From an uncultured Maribacter sp. (GTDB taxonomy: Bacteria > Bacteroidota > Bacteroidia > Flavobacteriales > Flavobacteriaceae), in assembly GCA_947498505.1 (NCBI GenBank), contig CANMKG010000005.1:124001-188000 (forward strand): DNA of 64,000 nt, written 5' to 3'. Below are positions 1 to 9,100 of the stretch, one piece after another. The stretch's first letter is position 1. Every line of letters starts with the position of its first letter. Below the pieces are notes generated by a model. It did not search any database. It had not been told where the DNA came from and saw only the letters and a program-made list of their open reading frames with translations. Made by a program: the position numbers and the translations under genes.

Positions 1-95
1 TAAGTATTAATTAATTTAGACGTTCTCACAAATCTACAATTTTTTTTCAATCGTAAAAGTTTTTCTAGTAAAAATCCTGATTATCTTTGAACCCT

Positions 96-1529
96 ATGAC
101 ATTGCTCACTGAATCAGCGTTTTTTACACTTTTAAAGTCAAAGTTTCCTCACGAACCTACCGATAAACAATCTGTAGCGTTACAAAAGCTGGCTAAATAC
201 ATTTTGTCTAAAGAGAAGGACGAACTGTTTTTGTTAAAAGGATTCGCAGGTACAGGAAAAACAACCTTAATAGGAACTTTAGTTGGTAATCTGTGGAAAA
301 CCACAAAAAAAGCGGTGCTAATGGCGCCAACAGGCAGAGCAGCAAAGGTGATGTCTAATTACTCTAAAACACAAGCTTTTACAATTCATAGAAAGATTTA
401 TTTCCCAAAAAAGCAAGGTGCTAGTGGAGTGCAATTTGTGCTAGCCCCAAACAAACATCGAAATACGGTTTTTATAGTAGATGAAGCTTCTATGATACCT
501 GATACTCCCGCAGATTCCAAGTTGTTTGAGAATGGTTCATTATTGGATGATTTAATAATGTTTGTGTATTCTGGGCATAATTGTAAGCTTATTTTAATAG
601 GAGATACCGCGCAGCTTCCACCAGTACATTTGAGTTTGAGTCCTGCTTTAGATGAAGATAAATTATCATTAAATTATAATAAAGAGGTTGTTAGACTAGA
701 GTTAGATGATGTTGTGAGACAGGCAGAAGATTCTGGGATATTGGCTAATGCTACATTACTTAGAGAGGAAATTCAAGGAAATTATTTTGATTCCTTTAAG
801 TTTGATGTGTTACCGTATAAAGACATTGTTCGATTAATTGATGGCCATGAAATTCAAGAAGCCATTGATAATTCATATAGTGAAAACGGAAAAGAGGAAA
901 CTACGTTTATAGTGCGCTCTAATAAAAGAGCTAATCTTTATAATGAAAACATAAGGAGCCGAATTCTATACTTAGAAAACGAGCTTGCAGTTGGTGATTA
1001 TATGATGGTGGTTAAGAATAATTATTTTTGGTTAAAACCAAGTTCTGAAGCTGGCTTTATTGCTAATGGAGATATTATTGAAGTTCTTGAAATATTTGCT
1101 TTTAAAGAAATATATGGTTTTAAGTTTGCCGAAGTAAGCGTTAAAATGGTTGATTATCCTAATCAGCGTCCATTTGAGACGGTATTACTTTTAGATACCA
1201 TTAATGCAGAATCTCCTTCATTATCTTATGAGGAGAGTAATAGACTTTACCAAGAGGTAATGAAAGATTTTGAACATGAAACCTCTAAGTACAAAAAGTT
1301 TTTGGGAGTAAAAAACAATAAATATTTTAACGCACTTCAAGTAAAGTTCTCCTATGCCATTACCTGTCATAAATCTCAAGGAGGGCAGTGGAACACAGTA
1401 TTTGTTGAGCAGCCATATTTACCAAATGGAATGGATAAAGAATACTTGCGTTGGTTATATACTGCAGTGACAAGAGCTAAAAAACAACTGTATTTAATAG
1501 GGTTTAAAAACGATTTTTTTCTGGAGTAA
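96..1529 (+). CDS. RecD-like ATP-dependent DNA helicase
   Basis: Superfamily 1 helicase, expected to unwind DNA in repair or recombination. Visible motifs are Walker A GFAGTGKTT (about residues 49-57), a Walker B/motif II VDEAS near 128, motif III GDTAQLPP near 170 and a C-terminal UvrD/RecD-type motif AVTRAKK near 459. At about 477 residues it has the compact two-domain form common in Flavobacteria rather than a full-length RecD. An in-frame TTG at 87 extends the frame, but the ATG at 96 gives a normal N-terminus and is preferred. It is followed 32 bp later by a DUF4126 gene. The family is clear; which pathway it serves is not. Confidence 0.85.
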   Translation: MTLLTESAFFTLLKSKFPHEPTDKQSVALQKLAKYILSKEKDELFLLKGFAGTGKTTLIGTLVGNLWKTTKKAVLMAPTGRAAKVMSNYSKTQAFTIHRKIYFPKKQGASGVQFVLAPNKHRNTVFIVDEASMIPDTPADSKLFENGSLLDDLIMFVYSGHNCKLILIGDTAQLPPVHLSLSPALDEDKLSLNYNKEVVRLELDDVVRQAEDSGILANATLLREEIQGNYFDSFKFDVLPYKDIVRLIDGHEIQEAIDNSYSENGKEETTFIVRSNKRANLYNENIRSRILYLENELAVGDYMMVVKNNYFWLKPSSEAGFIANGDIIEVLEIFAFKEIYGFKFAEVSVKMVDYPNQRPFETVLLLDTINAESPSLSYEESNRLYQEVMKDFEHETSKYKKFLGVKNNKYFNALQVKFSYAITCHKSQGGQWNTVFVEQPYLPNGMDKEYLRWLYTAVTRAKKQLYLIGFKNDFFLE

Positions 1530-1561
1530 TAAACCGTTATTTTAGTGTTAAATGAGCAAAT

Positions 1562-2125
1562 ATGACATCAGAAACTATTTTAAGTATTTTTTTAGGAGTT
1601 GGTCTTGCAGCTTCTGTAGGCTTTAGGGTTTTTTTACCGTTGTTTGCGTTAAGTCTTGCTTCGTATTTTAACTTTTGGGAACTTAATGAAAGTTGGCAAT
1701 GGATTGGTAGTATGGCAGCCGTGGTTACCCTTGGAGTAGCGACATTTGTAGAAGTATTTGCTTATTTTATTCCTTGGGTAGATAATGTTTTAGATAGTTT
1801 TGCGGTACCTTTGGCCGCTATTGCGGGAACAGCGGTAATGGTATCAACCATAGCGAATTTAGATCCTGTTGTAACCTGGTCTTTGGCAATAATTGCAGGT
1901 GGGGGAACAGCAACAGCAATTAAATCTGCAGGAGCAACCGGTAGAATTGCTTCAACGGCTACAACTGGCGGTTTCGCAAATCCAATTGTTTCAACAGTAG
2001 AGACCGGTACAGCAGTAGCTGTTACAGCGGCGTCAATATTTGCGCCAATGATAGCCATGGTGCTGGTAATTATAATTTTGGTAATCATATTTCGTATTTA
2101 CCGAAAACTAAGACCTAAAGTATAA
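1562..2125 (+). CDS. DUF4126 integral membrane protein
   Basis: Small inner-membrane protein of 187 residues, recognised as DUF4126 by its N-terminus (LGVGLAASVGFRVFLP) and by glycine/alanine-rich hydrophobic helices separated by short polar turns. Four to five membrane spans are likely, and the C-terminus ends in a basic tail. No catalytic motif is visible and the molecular role is unknown. It sits between the helicase and kdsB on the same strand with short gaps, so it may be co-transcribed with the sugar operon. Confidence 0.7.
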   Translation: MTSETILSIFLGVGLAASVGFRVFLPLFALSLASYFNFWELNESWQWIGSMAAVVTLGVATFVEVFAYFIPWVDNVLDSFAVPLAAIAGTAVMVSTIANLDPVVTWSLAIIAGGGTATAIKSAGATGRIASTATTGGFANPIVSTVETGTAVAVTAASIFAPMIAMVLVIIILVIIFRIYRKLRPKV

Positions 2126-2146
2126 TTATAATCAAAAAGTAGTAAC

Positions 2147-2875
2147 GTGAAAATTATAGCAATGATACCCGCTCGTTATGCGGCTTCTAGGTTTCCTGCC
2201 AAATTAATGCAAGATTTATCTGGAAAACCTGTAATTCTTAGAACATACGAAGCAACTGTAAAAACACAATTGTTTGACGAAGTTTATGTGGTTACTGATA
2301 GTGATATCATATATAAAACGGTTGCAGCATCAGGGGGGAAAGCCATTATGAGTGTTAAAGAACATGATTGTGGTAGTGATAGGATTGCCGAGGCAGTTAT
2401 TGACATGGATGTTGATATAATCGTAAATGTACAAGGCGATGAGCCTTTTACCGATGAAAAGTCATTGCGAAAATTAATTCAAACTTTTAAGGAAGATGAT
2501 GAAAAAAGAGTTGATTTGGCATCTTTAATGGTTCATATTACAGACGAAGATGAAATTAACAATCCAAATACAGTAAAAGTAATTATAGACAAATTTGACT
2601 TTGCTTTGTATTTTTCAAGAAGTCCAATTCCTTACCCAAGAGATAAAAGTGTAGATGTAAAATATTACAAGCACAAAGGTATTTATGCATTTAGAAAAGA
2701 AGCTTTGCTTGATTTTTATCGTTTGCCAATGTTAACTTTAGAAGCTTCTGAAAAATTGGAACAACTAAGGTATTTAGAATACGGAAAGCGAATTAAAATG
2801 GTCGAAACTAATGTTCAAGGTATAGAAATAGATACTCCTGAAGATTTAAAAAGAGCACAGCAACAATGGAAGTAG
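2147..2875 (+). CDS. kdsB: 3-deoxy-manno-octulosonate cytidylyltransferase
   Basis: Cytoplasmic CMP-Kdo synthetase, which activates Kdo with CTP for lipopolysaccharide inner-core synthesis. The nucleotide-binding N-terminus [13 protein letters not shown] (about residues 6-18), VQGDEP near 95 and SRSPIPYPR near 163 are typical, and the 242-residue length is normal. The start is GTG at 2147, with no better ATG upstream. Its last 10 bases overlap the next gene, implying translational coupling. The downstream KdnB-like gene suggests that the sugar activated here may be Kdo, 8-amino-Kdo or both, since KdsB homologues in Kdo8N producers use the amino sugar. Confidence 0.93.
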   Translation: MKIIAMIPARYAASRFPAKLMQDLSGKPVILRTYEATVKTQLFDEVYVVTDSDIIYKTVAASGGKAIMSVKEHDCGSDRIAEAVIDMDVDIIVNVQGDEPFTDEKSLRKLIQTFKEDDEKRVDLASLMVHITDEDEINNPNTVKVIIDKFDFALYFSRSPIPYPRDKSVDVKYYKHKGIYAFRKEALLDFYRLPMLTLEASEKLEQLRYLEYGKRIKMVETNVQGIEIDTPEDLKRAQQQWK

Positions 2876-3564
2876 ATTATTCTGAAATAAAAGTAATTGG
2901 TTTTGATGCTGACGACACCTTATGGGTTAACGAAACGTATTTTCGAGATGCAGAGGAAAAATTTTCATCTCTTTTGGGAGCATACGAAACCAAAAATAAG
3001 GTTGATCAAGAGCTTTTTAAAATGGAAATGAAAAACCTAGAGCTATATGGATATGGTATTAAAGGTTTTATTTTGTCTATGATAGAGTCCGCGATGGAGT
3101 TATCAAATAATAAAATTCCTCAATCAACCATTAATGAAATTATAACACTCGGTAAAGAAATGATATCTCGTCCTGTGGAATTAATAGGTGGGGTAGAGAA
3201 TGTGTTAAAAAAGTTACAGGGAAAATACCGATTAATAGTATTAACAAAAGGGGATCTTTTGGATCAAGAAAGAAAGTTGGAAAGGTCCAATTTATCCAAC
3301 TATTTTCATCATATTGAAGTATTAAGCGAAAAAAAAGAAGATAATTACAAAAACTTACTTGAGCATTTAGAGATTAATGTTAATGAATTTCTAATGGTAG
3401 GAAATTCTTTAAAATCAGATGTGTTGCCAATTATAAATATTGGGTCTCAGGCGGTTCATGTTCCTTTTCATACCACATGGCAGCATGAAATGGTTTCAAA
3501 AGAAAATGATAATGGAGGTTATTTAAAACTGAATAAAATAGAAGAGCTTTTAAGATACCTATAA
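2866..3564 (+). CDS. HAD-family hydrolase (phosphatase type)
   Basis: HAD superfamily hydrolase of 232 residues. The nucleophile motif is FDADDTLW, with D14 and D16 as the expected nucleophile and acid/base. A motif II LTKGD and a motif [11 protein letters not shown] follow, and a helical cap lies between motifs I and II. It resembles YjjG-like phosphatases rather than KdsC, which is shorter and lacks this cap. It overlaps kdsB by 10 bp and its stop directly abuts the next ATG, so it belongs to the envelope-sugar operon. The substrate cannot be told from sequence. Confidence 0.8.
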   Translation: MEVDYSEIKVIGFDADDTLWVNETYFRDAEEKFSSLLGAYETKNKVDQELFKMEMKNLELYGYGIKGFILSMIESAMELSNNKIPQSTINEIITLGKEMISRPVELIGGVENVLKKLQGKYRLIVLTKGDLLDQERKLERSNLSNYFHHIEVLSEKKEDNYKNLLEHLEINVNEFLMVGNSLKSDVLPIINIGSQAVHVPFHTTWQHEMVSKENDNGGYLKLNKIEELLRYL

Positions 3565-4188
3565 ATGCGTTATTTAGAAATAGATAGTTGGGAAAGAAAA
3601 CAACATTTTGAATTTTTTAATACGTTTTTTGACCCTTATTTTGCTGTGAGCATGGATGTTGAGGTGAGCAAGGCCTATACTTTTTCTCAAAAAAAAGGTA
3701 TTGGTTTTTTTACAGTATATCTGCATGCTTGTTTAAAGGCCATCAACTCAATTGAAAATTTTAAATATCGAATTCAAGATAATAAGGTGGTGGTCTATGA
3801 TACTATTCATAGTTCTGCAACAATTATGAGACCAAATAAAACTTTTGGTTTTTCTTTTATTAAATTCAATGAAGATATAGTAGACTTTAGTGCAAATGTC
3901 AGAACGGAAAAGAAGCGGATATTTAATTCGGATGAACTTTTTCCACCAGTAAATTCGGATGATTGTATTTATTGCTCTGCAATGCCCTGGATTAATTTTA
4001 AAGGACATAAAGAGCCAATAAATGGGGGTAAAGAGTCGGTTCCCAAATTGGCATTTGCCAAAATGGTTAAAGAGGATAATAAGTTAAAAATGAATGTGTC
4101 AATTAGTGTTAATCATGCATTAGTGGACGGATATCACGTTGGGCTTTTCTATGAGGAATTTCAGAAAGCCTTAAATGCGTATAAATAG
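3565..4188 (+). CDS. CAT-family (chloramphenicol acetyltransferase-like) acyltransferase
   Basis: 207-residue trimeric-CAT-fold acyltransferase. The catalytic signature NHALVDGYH carries H184 and D188 in the HxxxD arrangement, and the upstream motif HACLKAIN is also typical. The start ATG lies immediately after the stop of the HAD gene. Context is kdsB, HAD, this gene, KdnB-like and acyltransferase, all on one strand with gaps under 10 bp for the first four. That argues for an envelope-related acyl transfer rather than drug resistance, though drug activity cannot be excluded. The acceptor is unknown. Confidence 0.8.
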   Translation: MRYLEIDSWERKQHFEFFNTFFDPYFAVSMDVEVSKAYTFSQKKGIGFFTVYLHACLKAINSIENFKYRIQDNKVVVYDTIHSSATIMRPNKTFGFSFIKFNEDIVDFSANVRTEKKRIFNSDELFPPVNSDDCIYCSAMPWINFKGHKEPINGGKESVPKLAFAKMVKEDNKLKMNVSISVNHALVDGYHVGLFYEEFQKALNAYK

Positions 4189-4194
4189 ATTTGA

Positions 4195-5271
4195 ATGAAG
4201 TTTAAAAATTTTCCAATGGTACCCAGAGTGGTTTTTGGTAATGGCTGTTTTCAACAGCTGGAAGAGATTCTTTTGCCAAAACGTAAAAATTCTGAAGCAC
4301 CATTTATATTTTTAGTAGATGATGTTTTTGAAAATCAACAATTATCAACTCAGATTCCTAAGTTGTTTAATGATTTAATTATATATGTTTCCGCTGAAGA
4401 AGAACCTAAAACGGGACAGGTTGATGCTTTGGTTAAGCTAATTCAAACAAGCTTTTCAGAAGAGCCTTCTGGAGTAATTGGTATTGGAGGAGGAACACTT
4501 TTAGACTTGGCAAAGGCAGTTGCAGTTATGCTAAATAACAAGGGCAATTCAGCAGATTATCAGGGTTGGGATTTAGTTAAAAGACCCGCGGTATACCATG
4601 CTGGTATTCCAACAATAAGTGGTACTGGAGCAGAAGTTTCTAGAACAGCTGTTTTATCAGGACCGGAAAAAAAGCTAGGTATAAATTCTGATTACACTCC
4701 TTTTGACCAAGTAATTTTAGACCCAGAATTAACTAAAGGAGTTTCTAAAGAACAACGGTTTTATACAGGTATGGACTGTTACATTCACTGTATTGAGTCC
4801 TTAAACGGTACTTTTTTAAACGCTTTTAGTCAATCCTATGGAGAAAAGGCGTTGGAATTATGTAAAGAGGTGTACCTTGGAGATATAGAAGAATCAGAAT
4901 CAAGAGAAAAGCTAATGATGGCGTCTTGGCATGGAGGTATGAGTATTGCGTATTCACAAGTAGGTGTTGCTCATGCATTAAGCTATGGGTTATCTCATTT
5001 ATTAGGAGTAAAACACGGATTAGGAAATTGTTTAGTCTTTCAACATTTAGAGGAGTTTTATCCAGATGGGGTTCAACTTTTTAATAAAATGAAAACTAAG
5101 CATAATATAAGTTTACCAGAAGGTATTTGCGCTAATCTATCAGAAAGTGATTTTGATATTATGATTAACGTAGCGCTTGGCATGACGCCTTTATGGGAAA
5201 ATGCCCTTGGAAAAAATTGGAAAACAGTAATGACTCCTGAAAAAGTGAAATCCATTTATAAGAAAATTTAA
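4195..5271 (+). CDS. kdnB: KdnB-like iron-containing alcohol dehydrogenase (Kdo 8-oxidase type)
   Basis: Group III iron-dependent alcohol dehydrogenase fold, 358 residues. Seen: nucleotide-binding GIGGGTLLDLAK (about 96-107), GIPTISGTGAEVSR (127-140), and metal ligands D194, H198, H260 and H274 in the family spacing. From memory, several stretches, such as NSDYT.FDQ, FYTGMDCYIHC and MMAS..GGMSIAYSQVG, closely match Shewanella KdnB, which oxidises C8 of Kdo before amination to 8-amino-Kdo. Placement behind kdsB fits this. The partner aminotransferase KdnA is not in this window. The alternative is a generic Fe-ADH of unknown substrate. Confidence 0.75.
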   Translation: MKFKNFPMVPRVVFGNGCFQQLEEILLPKRKNSEAPFIFLVDDVFENQQLSTQIPKLFNDLIIYVSAEEEPKTGQVDALVKLIQTSFSEEPSGVIGIGGGTLLDLAKAVAVMLNNKGNSADYQGWDLVKRPAVYHAGIPTISGTGAEVSRTAVLSGPEKKLGINSDYTPFDQVILDPELTKGVSKEQRFYTGMDCYIHCIESLNGTFLNAFSQSYGEKALELCKEVYLGDIEESESREKLMMASWHGGMSIAYSQVGVAHALSYGLSHLLGVKHGLGNCLVFQHLEEFYPDGVQLFNKMKTKHNISLPEGICANLSESDFDIMINVALGMTPLWENALGKNWKTVMTPEKVKSIYKKI

Positions 5272-5307
5272 TAGCATTTTGTAATTGTCCATTAATTTTT
5301 TTAGCAC

Positions 5308-5850
5308 ATGCAACAATTGTCCAAATTTATTTATTTTAAAATTCTGCGATGGAAGCTGGAGGGTGACTTTCCTGGTCATTTGAATAAATTTGTAATTATT
5401 GTAGTACCACATACTAGTTGGGTTGACTTTTTTTTAGGATTATTAATTCGAAGAGTATGGAATGAAGAAATCAATTTTATAGCTAAAAAGAGTTTATTTG
5501 CATTTCCGTTTGGGTACTATTTTAGATGGATGGGAGGGACGCCCATAGATAGAAGTAAGCATAATAATGTAGTAAGTGCTACAGTAGCAATTTTTGAGGA
5601 AAAGAAAAAGTTTAGATTGACCATTGCTCCAGAAGGAACGCGGAAAAAGGTAAGTGGCTGGAAAACTGGTTTCTATTTTATAGCGAAACAAGCAAATGTC
5701 CCTATTGTACCTATAGCATTTGATTTTGGTAAAAAATTGATAAAGGTAGGAGCGCCTCAATACACTTCAAATAACCAAGAGACTGATTTTAAAAACTATG
5801 AAACCTTTTTTAAAGGAGTAAAAGGTTATGTAGCAGAAAATTCGTTCTAA
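5308..5850 (+). CDS. Lysophospholipid/1-acylglycerol-3-phosphate acyltransferase family protein
   Basis: PlsC-type acyltransferase of 180 residues, short for the family because it lacks an N-terminal membrane anchor. The catalytic HX4D motif is HTSWVD (H35-D40). The acyl-acceptor motif EGTR lies at 109-112, followed by VPIVPIAFDFGKK. It probably transfers acyl chains onto a lipid in the inner membrane. It lies 36 bp behind the KdnB-like gene on the same strand, closing the envelope operon. Confidence 0.82.
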   Translation: MQQLSKFIYFKILRWKLEGDFPGHLNKFVIIVVPHTSWVDFFLGLLIRRVWNEEINFIAKKSLFAFPFGYYFRWMGGTPIDRSKHNNVVSATVAIFEEKKKFRLTIAPEGTRKKVSGWKTGFYFIAKQANVPIVPIAFDFGKKLIKVGAPQYTSNNQETDFKNYETFFKGVKGYVAENSF

Positions 5851-6161
5851 AAGTAAGTTTCAAATACCGATTTTTAGAAATAAATCTATAAATAAATTGT
5901 TTTTATCTTGATTTATAGCATTTTGTCGATGATTAGTTTCTTTTTAACACTATTTTTTTTACTAAATCAGAATAATTTTAATATTTGCCGCGTAGTTCAG
6001 AAGAGAGAATTATACGACAGTAAAAAGTCAAATTTTGATTTTAAATAATAGTTTGTTTTTAAGAAAAAAATGAACACCCGAAATAGGGTGTTTTTTTGTT
6101 TGTTGTAACGAGTATTCTCTTTTGGACTTCACAAACCAATTGACCGCAAACACAATCTAAC
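5851..6161. other. Intergenic region with orphan terminator and possible small RNA
   Basis: 311 bp without a supportable ORF between the envelope operon and the M4 protease gene. It is very AT-rich. A -7-like AATATTTG sits at 5980-5987 and an intrinsic terminator at 6073-6097. The roughly 85 nt between them contain no start codon with a reasonable frame. This is either a long 3' UTR of the upstream operon or a small transcript of its own. Downstream of the terminator, about 65 bp lead to the protease start without a clear promoter match. Confidence 0.4.
6073..6097 (+). terminator. Intrinsic terminator
   Basis: Stem AACACCC / GGGTGTT with a 6-nt loop, followed by seven T. It ends either the envelope operon transcript or a small RNA, and insulates the protease gene. 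Confidence 0.8.
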
Positions 6162-9100
6162 ATGAAAAAAATTACGCTTTTTTCTTTTATTTATCTATTT
6201 TTTATTGCTTCACTTTTTGCTCAAGAGCCAACTTCTTATAAGGGAATAAAGATTTTTAAGCAAAATCAGTTTAGAGGAATAGTTTCTTCGGAGCAAATTT
6301 TTAATCAAGAGTTTCAACTTAATAGTCAGAATCAGTTTATTTCTGTTAAAAATGAAGCAAACCTCACGGGGTTTACGACCGAAAAATTTCAACAATATTA
6401 TCAAGGCGTCAAGGTGGAGTTTGGAGAGATTTCCTTACATAGAAAGCAGGGAAATTTACACTCTATGTCTTATAATGTTGCTCCTCTTGAAAATGTTAAT
6501 GTTAGTCCTGGTTTAAGCAGTGAGAATGCTTTTAATAGAGCAATTTTGCATGTTGGAGCTTCTAGGTATTTATGGGAGGATAGTGCGCAAATGGCATTAG
6601 TAAAAGACTATGCAAGGCCAATGGGTGAATTGGTAGTTTTTTCAAATCCTAACAATACTAGTTTTCAGGCCGTTATTGCTTACAAGTTTGATATTTATGC
6701 AATTGCTCCTTTGTATAGAGCTGATGTTTATGTTGATGCGCAAACTGGTCAGATTTTGTTGGAAAACAATACAATTCATATTGCTGATGTACCCGCCACG
6801 GGAGAAAGTCTGTATAATGGTATTGTATCTTTTACAGCCGATGATGCTTTAGGTAATTTTAGGTTGCAACAAACGTTAAGTGGAGGTGGAGTGAATACTT
6901 TTGATTTAAACAATGGTACAAATTACGCAGCTGCAACTGATATAACAAGTGATACAAATGTATTTTCTGTAGAAACTGCAACTGGAGTACAAGCACATTG
7001 GGGGGCAGAAAACACATACAATTATTTTTCGCAAAAGCACGGTAGAGATTCATACGATAATCAGGGCACACCTTTAAACTCTTATGTTAGTTATGGGTTT
7101 AACTATGTCAATGCTTTTTGGGATGGCTCTAGGATGACATATGGAGACGGAGATGGAGTTAATTATGGTCCACTAGTTTCATTGGATATTGTTGGTCATG
7201 AAATTGCTCATGGAGTTACGCAGCATTCCGCTAATTTGTTGTACCAAAAGGAGTCCGGAGCTTTAAACGAATCGTTTTCAGATATTTTTGGAGAAGCAAT
7301 TGAATTTTTTGGAAGTGGAACTAACGATTGGCTTATGGGTGATCACATTGGGGCAGGAGGAAGTAATGGAGCTCTTCGTTCGTTTAGTAATCCAAACCAA
7401 TTTGGAGACCCAGATACTTATGGAGGTGTTTTTTGGATAAACCCTGATTGTTCGCCTTCTCCAGGAAATGATTATTGTGGAGTTCATACCAATTCAGGGG
7501 TACAAAATTATTGGTTTTATTTATTAAGTGTAGGTGGTTCTGGGACTAATGATATTGGTAATGACTTTACCGTAAATGCTATTGGTATGGAAAAAGCCGC
7601 CGCCGTAGCATATAGAAATTTATCTGTGTACCTTAATAGTACTTCAACTTTTGAGGAGGCCAGAATAGGAGCTATTCAATCCGCTATAGATTTGTATGGA
7701 GAAAATAGTCAAGAAGAAATTGAAGTAACAAACGCATGGCATGCAGTTGGAGTTGGTAATAAGTTTTTAACACCTAATTCTATTAAAAATTTGGTTTTAG
7801 TAGACGCAAATTCTAACGAAGATATTTTAGAGCTAAAGGATGGGGTAGAAATTAACTTGTTGGATTTATCAACAAATCTTTTGAATATAAGAGCAGATGT
7901 AACCTCGTTGGTTGAAAGTGTTAGCTTTGAGCTTGTTGGACCATTAATCCAAAATAATATTGATAACGCTGAACAGTACTCTTTGTTTGGAGGTTCTTCT
8001 TCGGGTGAATTTTTGGTCGGAGATTACACCTTAACAGTTACTCCGTATTCTGAGGATGATGCGGGTGGAGATATAGGTAACGGAATCACCATGAACTTTT
8101 CTATAATAAGTGTTGATGAGGTTCCTCCCGTACTAACCTGTTCAGGTGACATTTTTGTTCAAGTAGGTGAGAATGAATGCGAAACTATTGTCACTATTGA
8201 ACAACCTTTGGCCACAGATAATTCTGGAAATGTTATTAGTATAACAGGTACTCGAAATGACGGAAAAGAATTAGCTGCACCTTTTAGTTTAGGAAATACA
8301 TATATAGAGTGGGTAGCGGTTGATGAAGCGGATAATGAATCTATTCATTGTATACAGACAATAAATGTTCAAGAATCTATTTCGCAAACACTGGTTTGCC
8401 CTGAAGATATTTCTGTATTAGCTTCAGGAGTAAATGGAGCAATTGTATCGTATGAATTACCAAATGTTTCTAATAGCAATTGCGTAGATATATCCGAAAT
8501 TACAACAAAGAACTATATTGTTAATGGTAGATTTGAGACAGCGGACTTATCTGGTTGGATATTAGATATTTCCGGTTCGGGATCTGTGATAATTAATGAT
8601 GGTAGTTATGATCCCCCTGGGACTAATTTAGCTTTAGAGCCTATTTCGGGTAATTATGATGTTATTTTTGCACAAACTGGACCTACCAAGCAATTAATTA
8701 GTAAACCTTTTACTGTTCCAACTAATGTTATGGAGGCAGACATTTCGTGGAAGGATCGAATTAGAAACACTGCGTCAGTATTTTCGGACCCAAGCCAAGA
8801 GTTTAGGGTAGAGCTGTTAGATGAAAATATGAATGTTATTTCTGAAATTTTTTCAACAAATCCAGGAGACCCAAACATTCAAATTGGACCTAATCCTAGA
8901 CAGTTTGAACTTACTGAGGTATTACAAGAATATGCAGGAAAACAAGTTTGTGTCAAATTTGTTGAGGAAGATAATTTGAATCATTTTAATGTTAACCTAG
9001 ACGATATAAGTCTTAATATAACTGGTAATAATAGTGCGCAACCAGAGCATCAAATTACGCAAACAGCAGGTTTGTCAAGCGGTTCTTTGTTTCCTATAGG

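Noticed and set aside
3565-4188. Antibiotic resistance gene (chloramphenicol acetyltransferase)
   Set aside because: The fold is right, but the operon is a conserved-looking envelope-sugar operon without mobile DNA, so a resistance label would be misleading.
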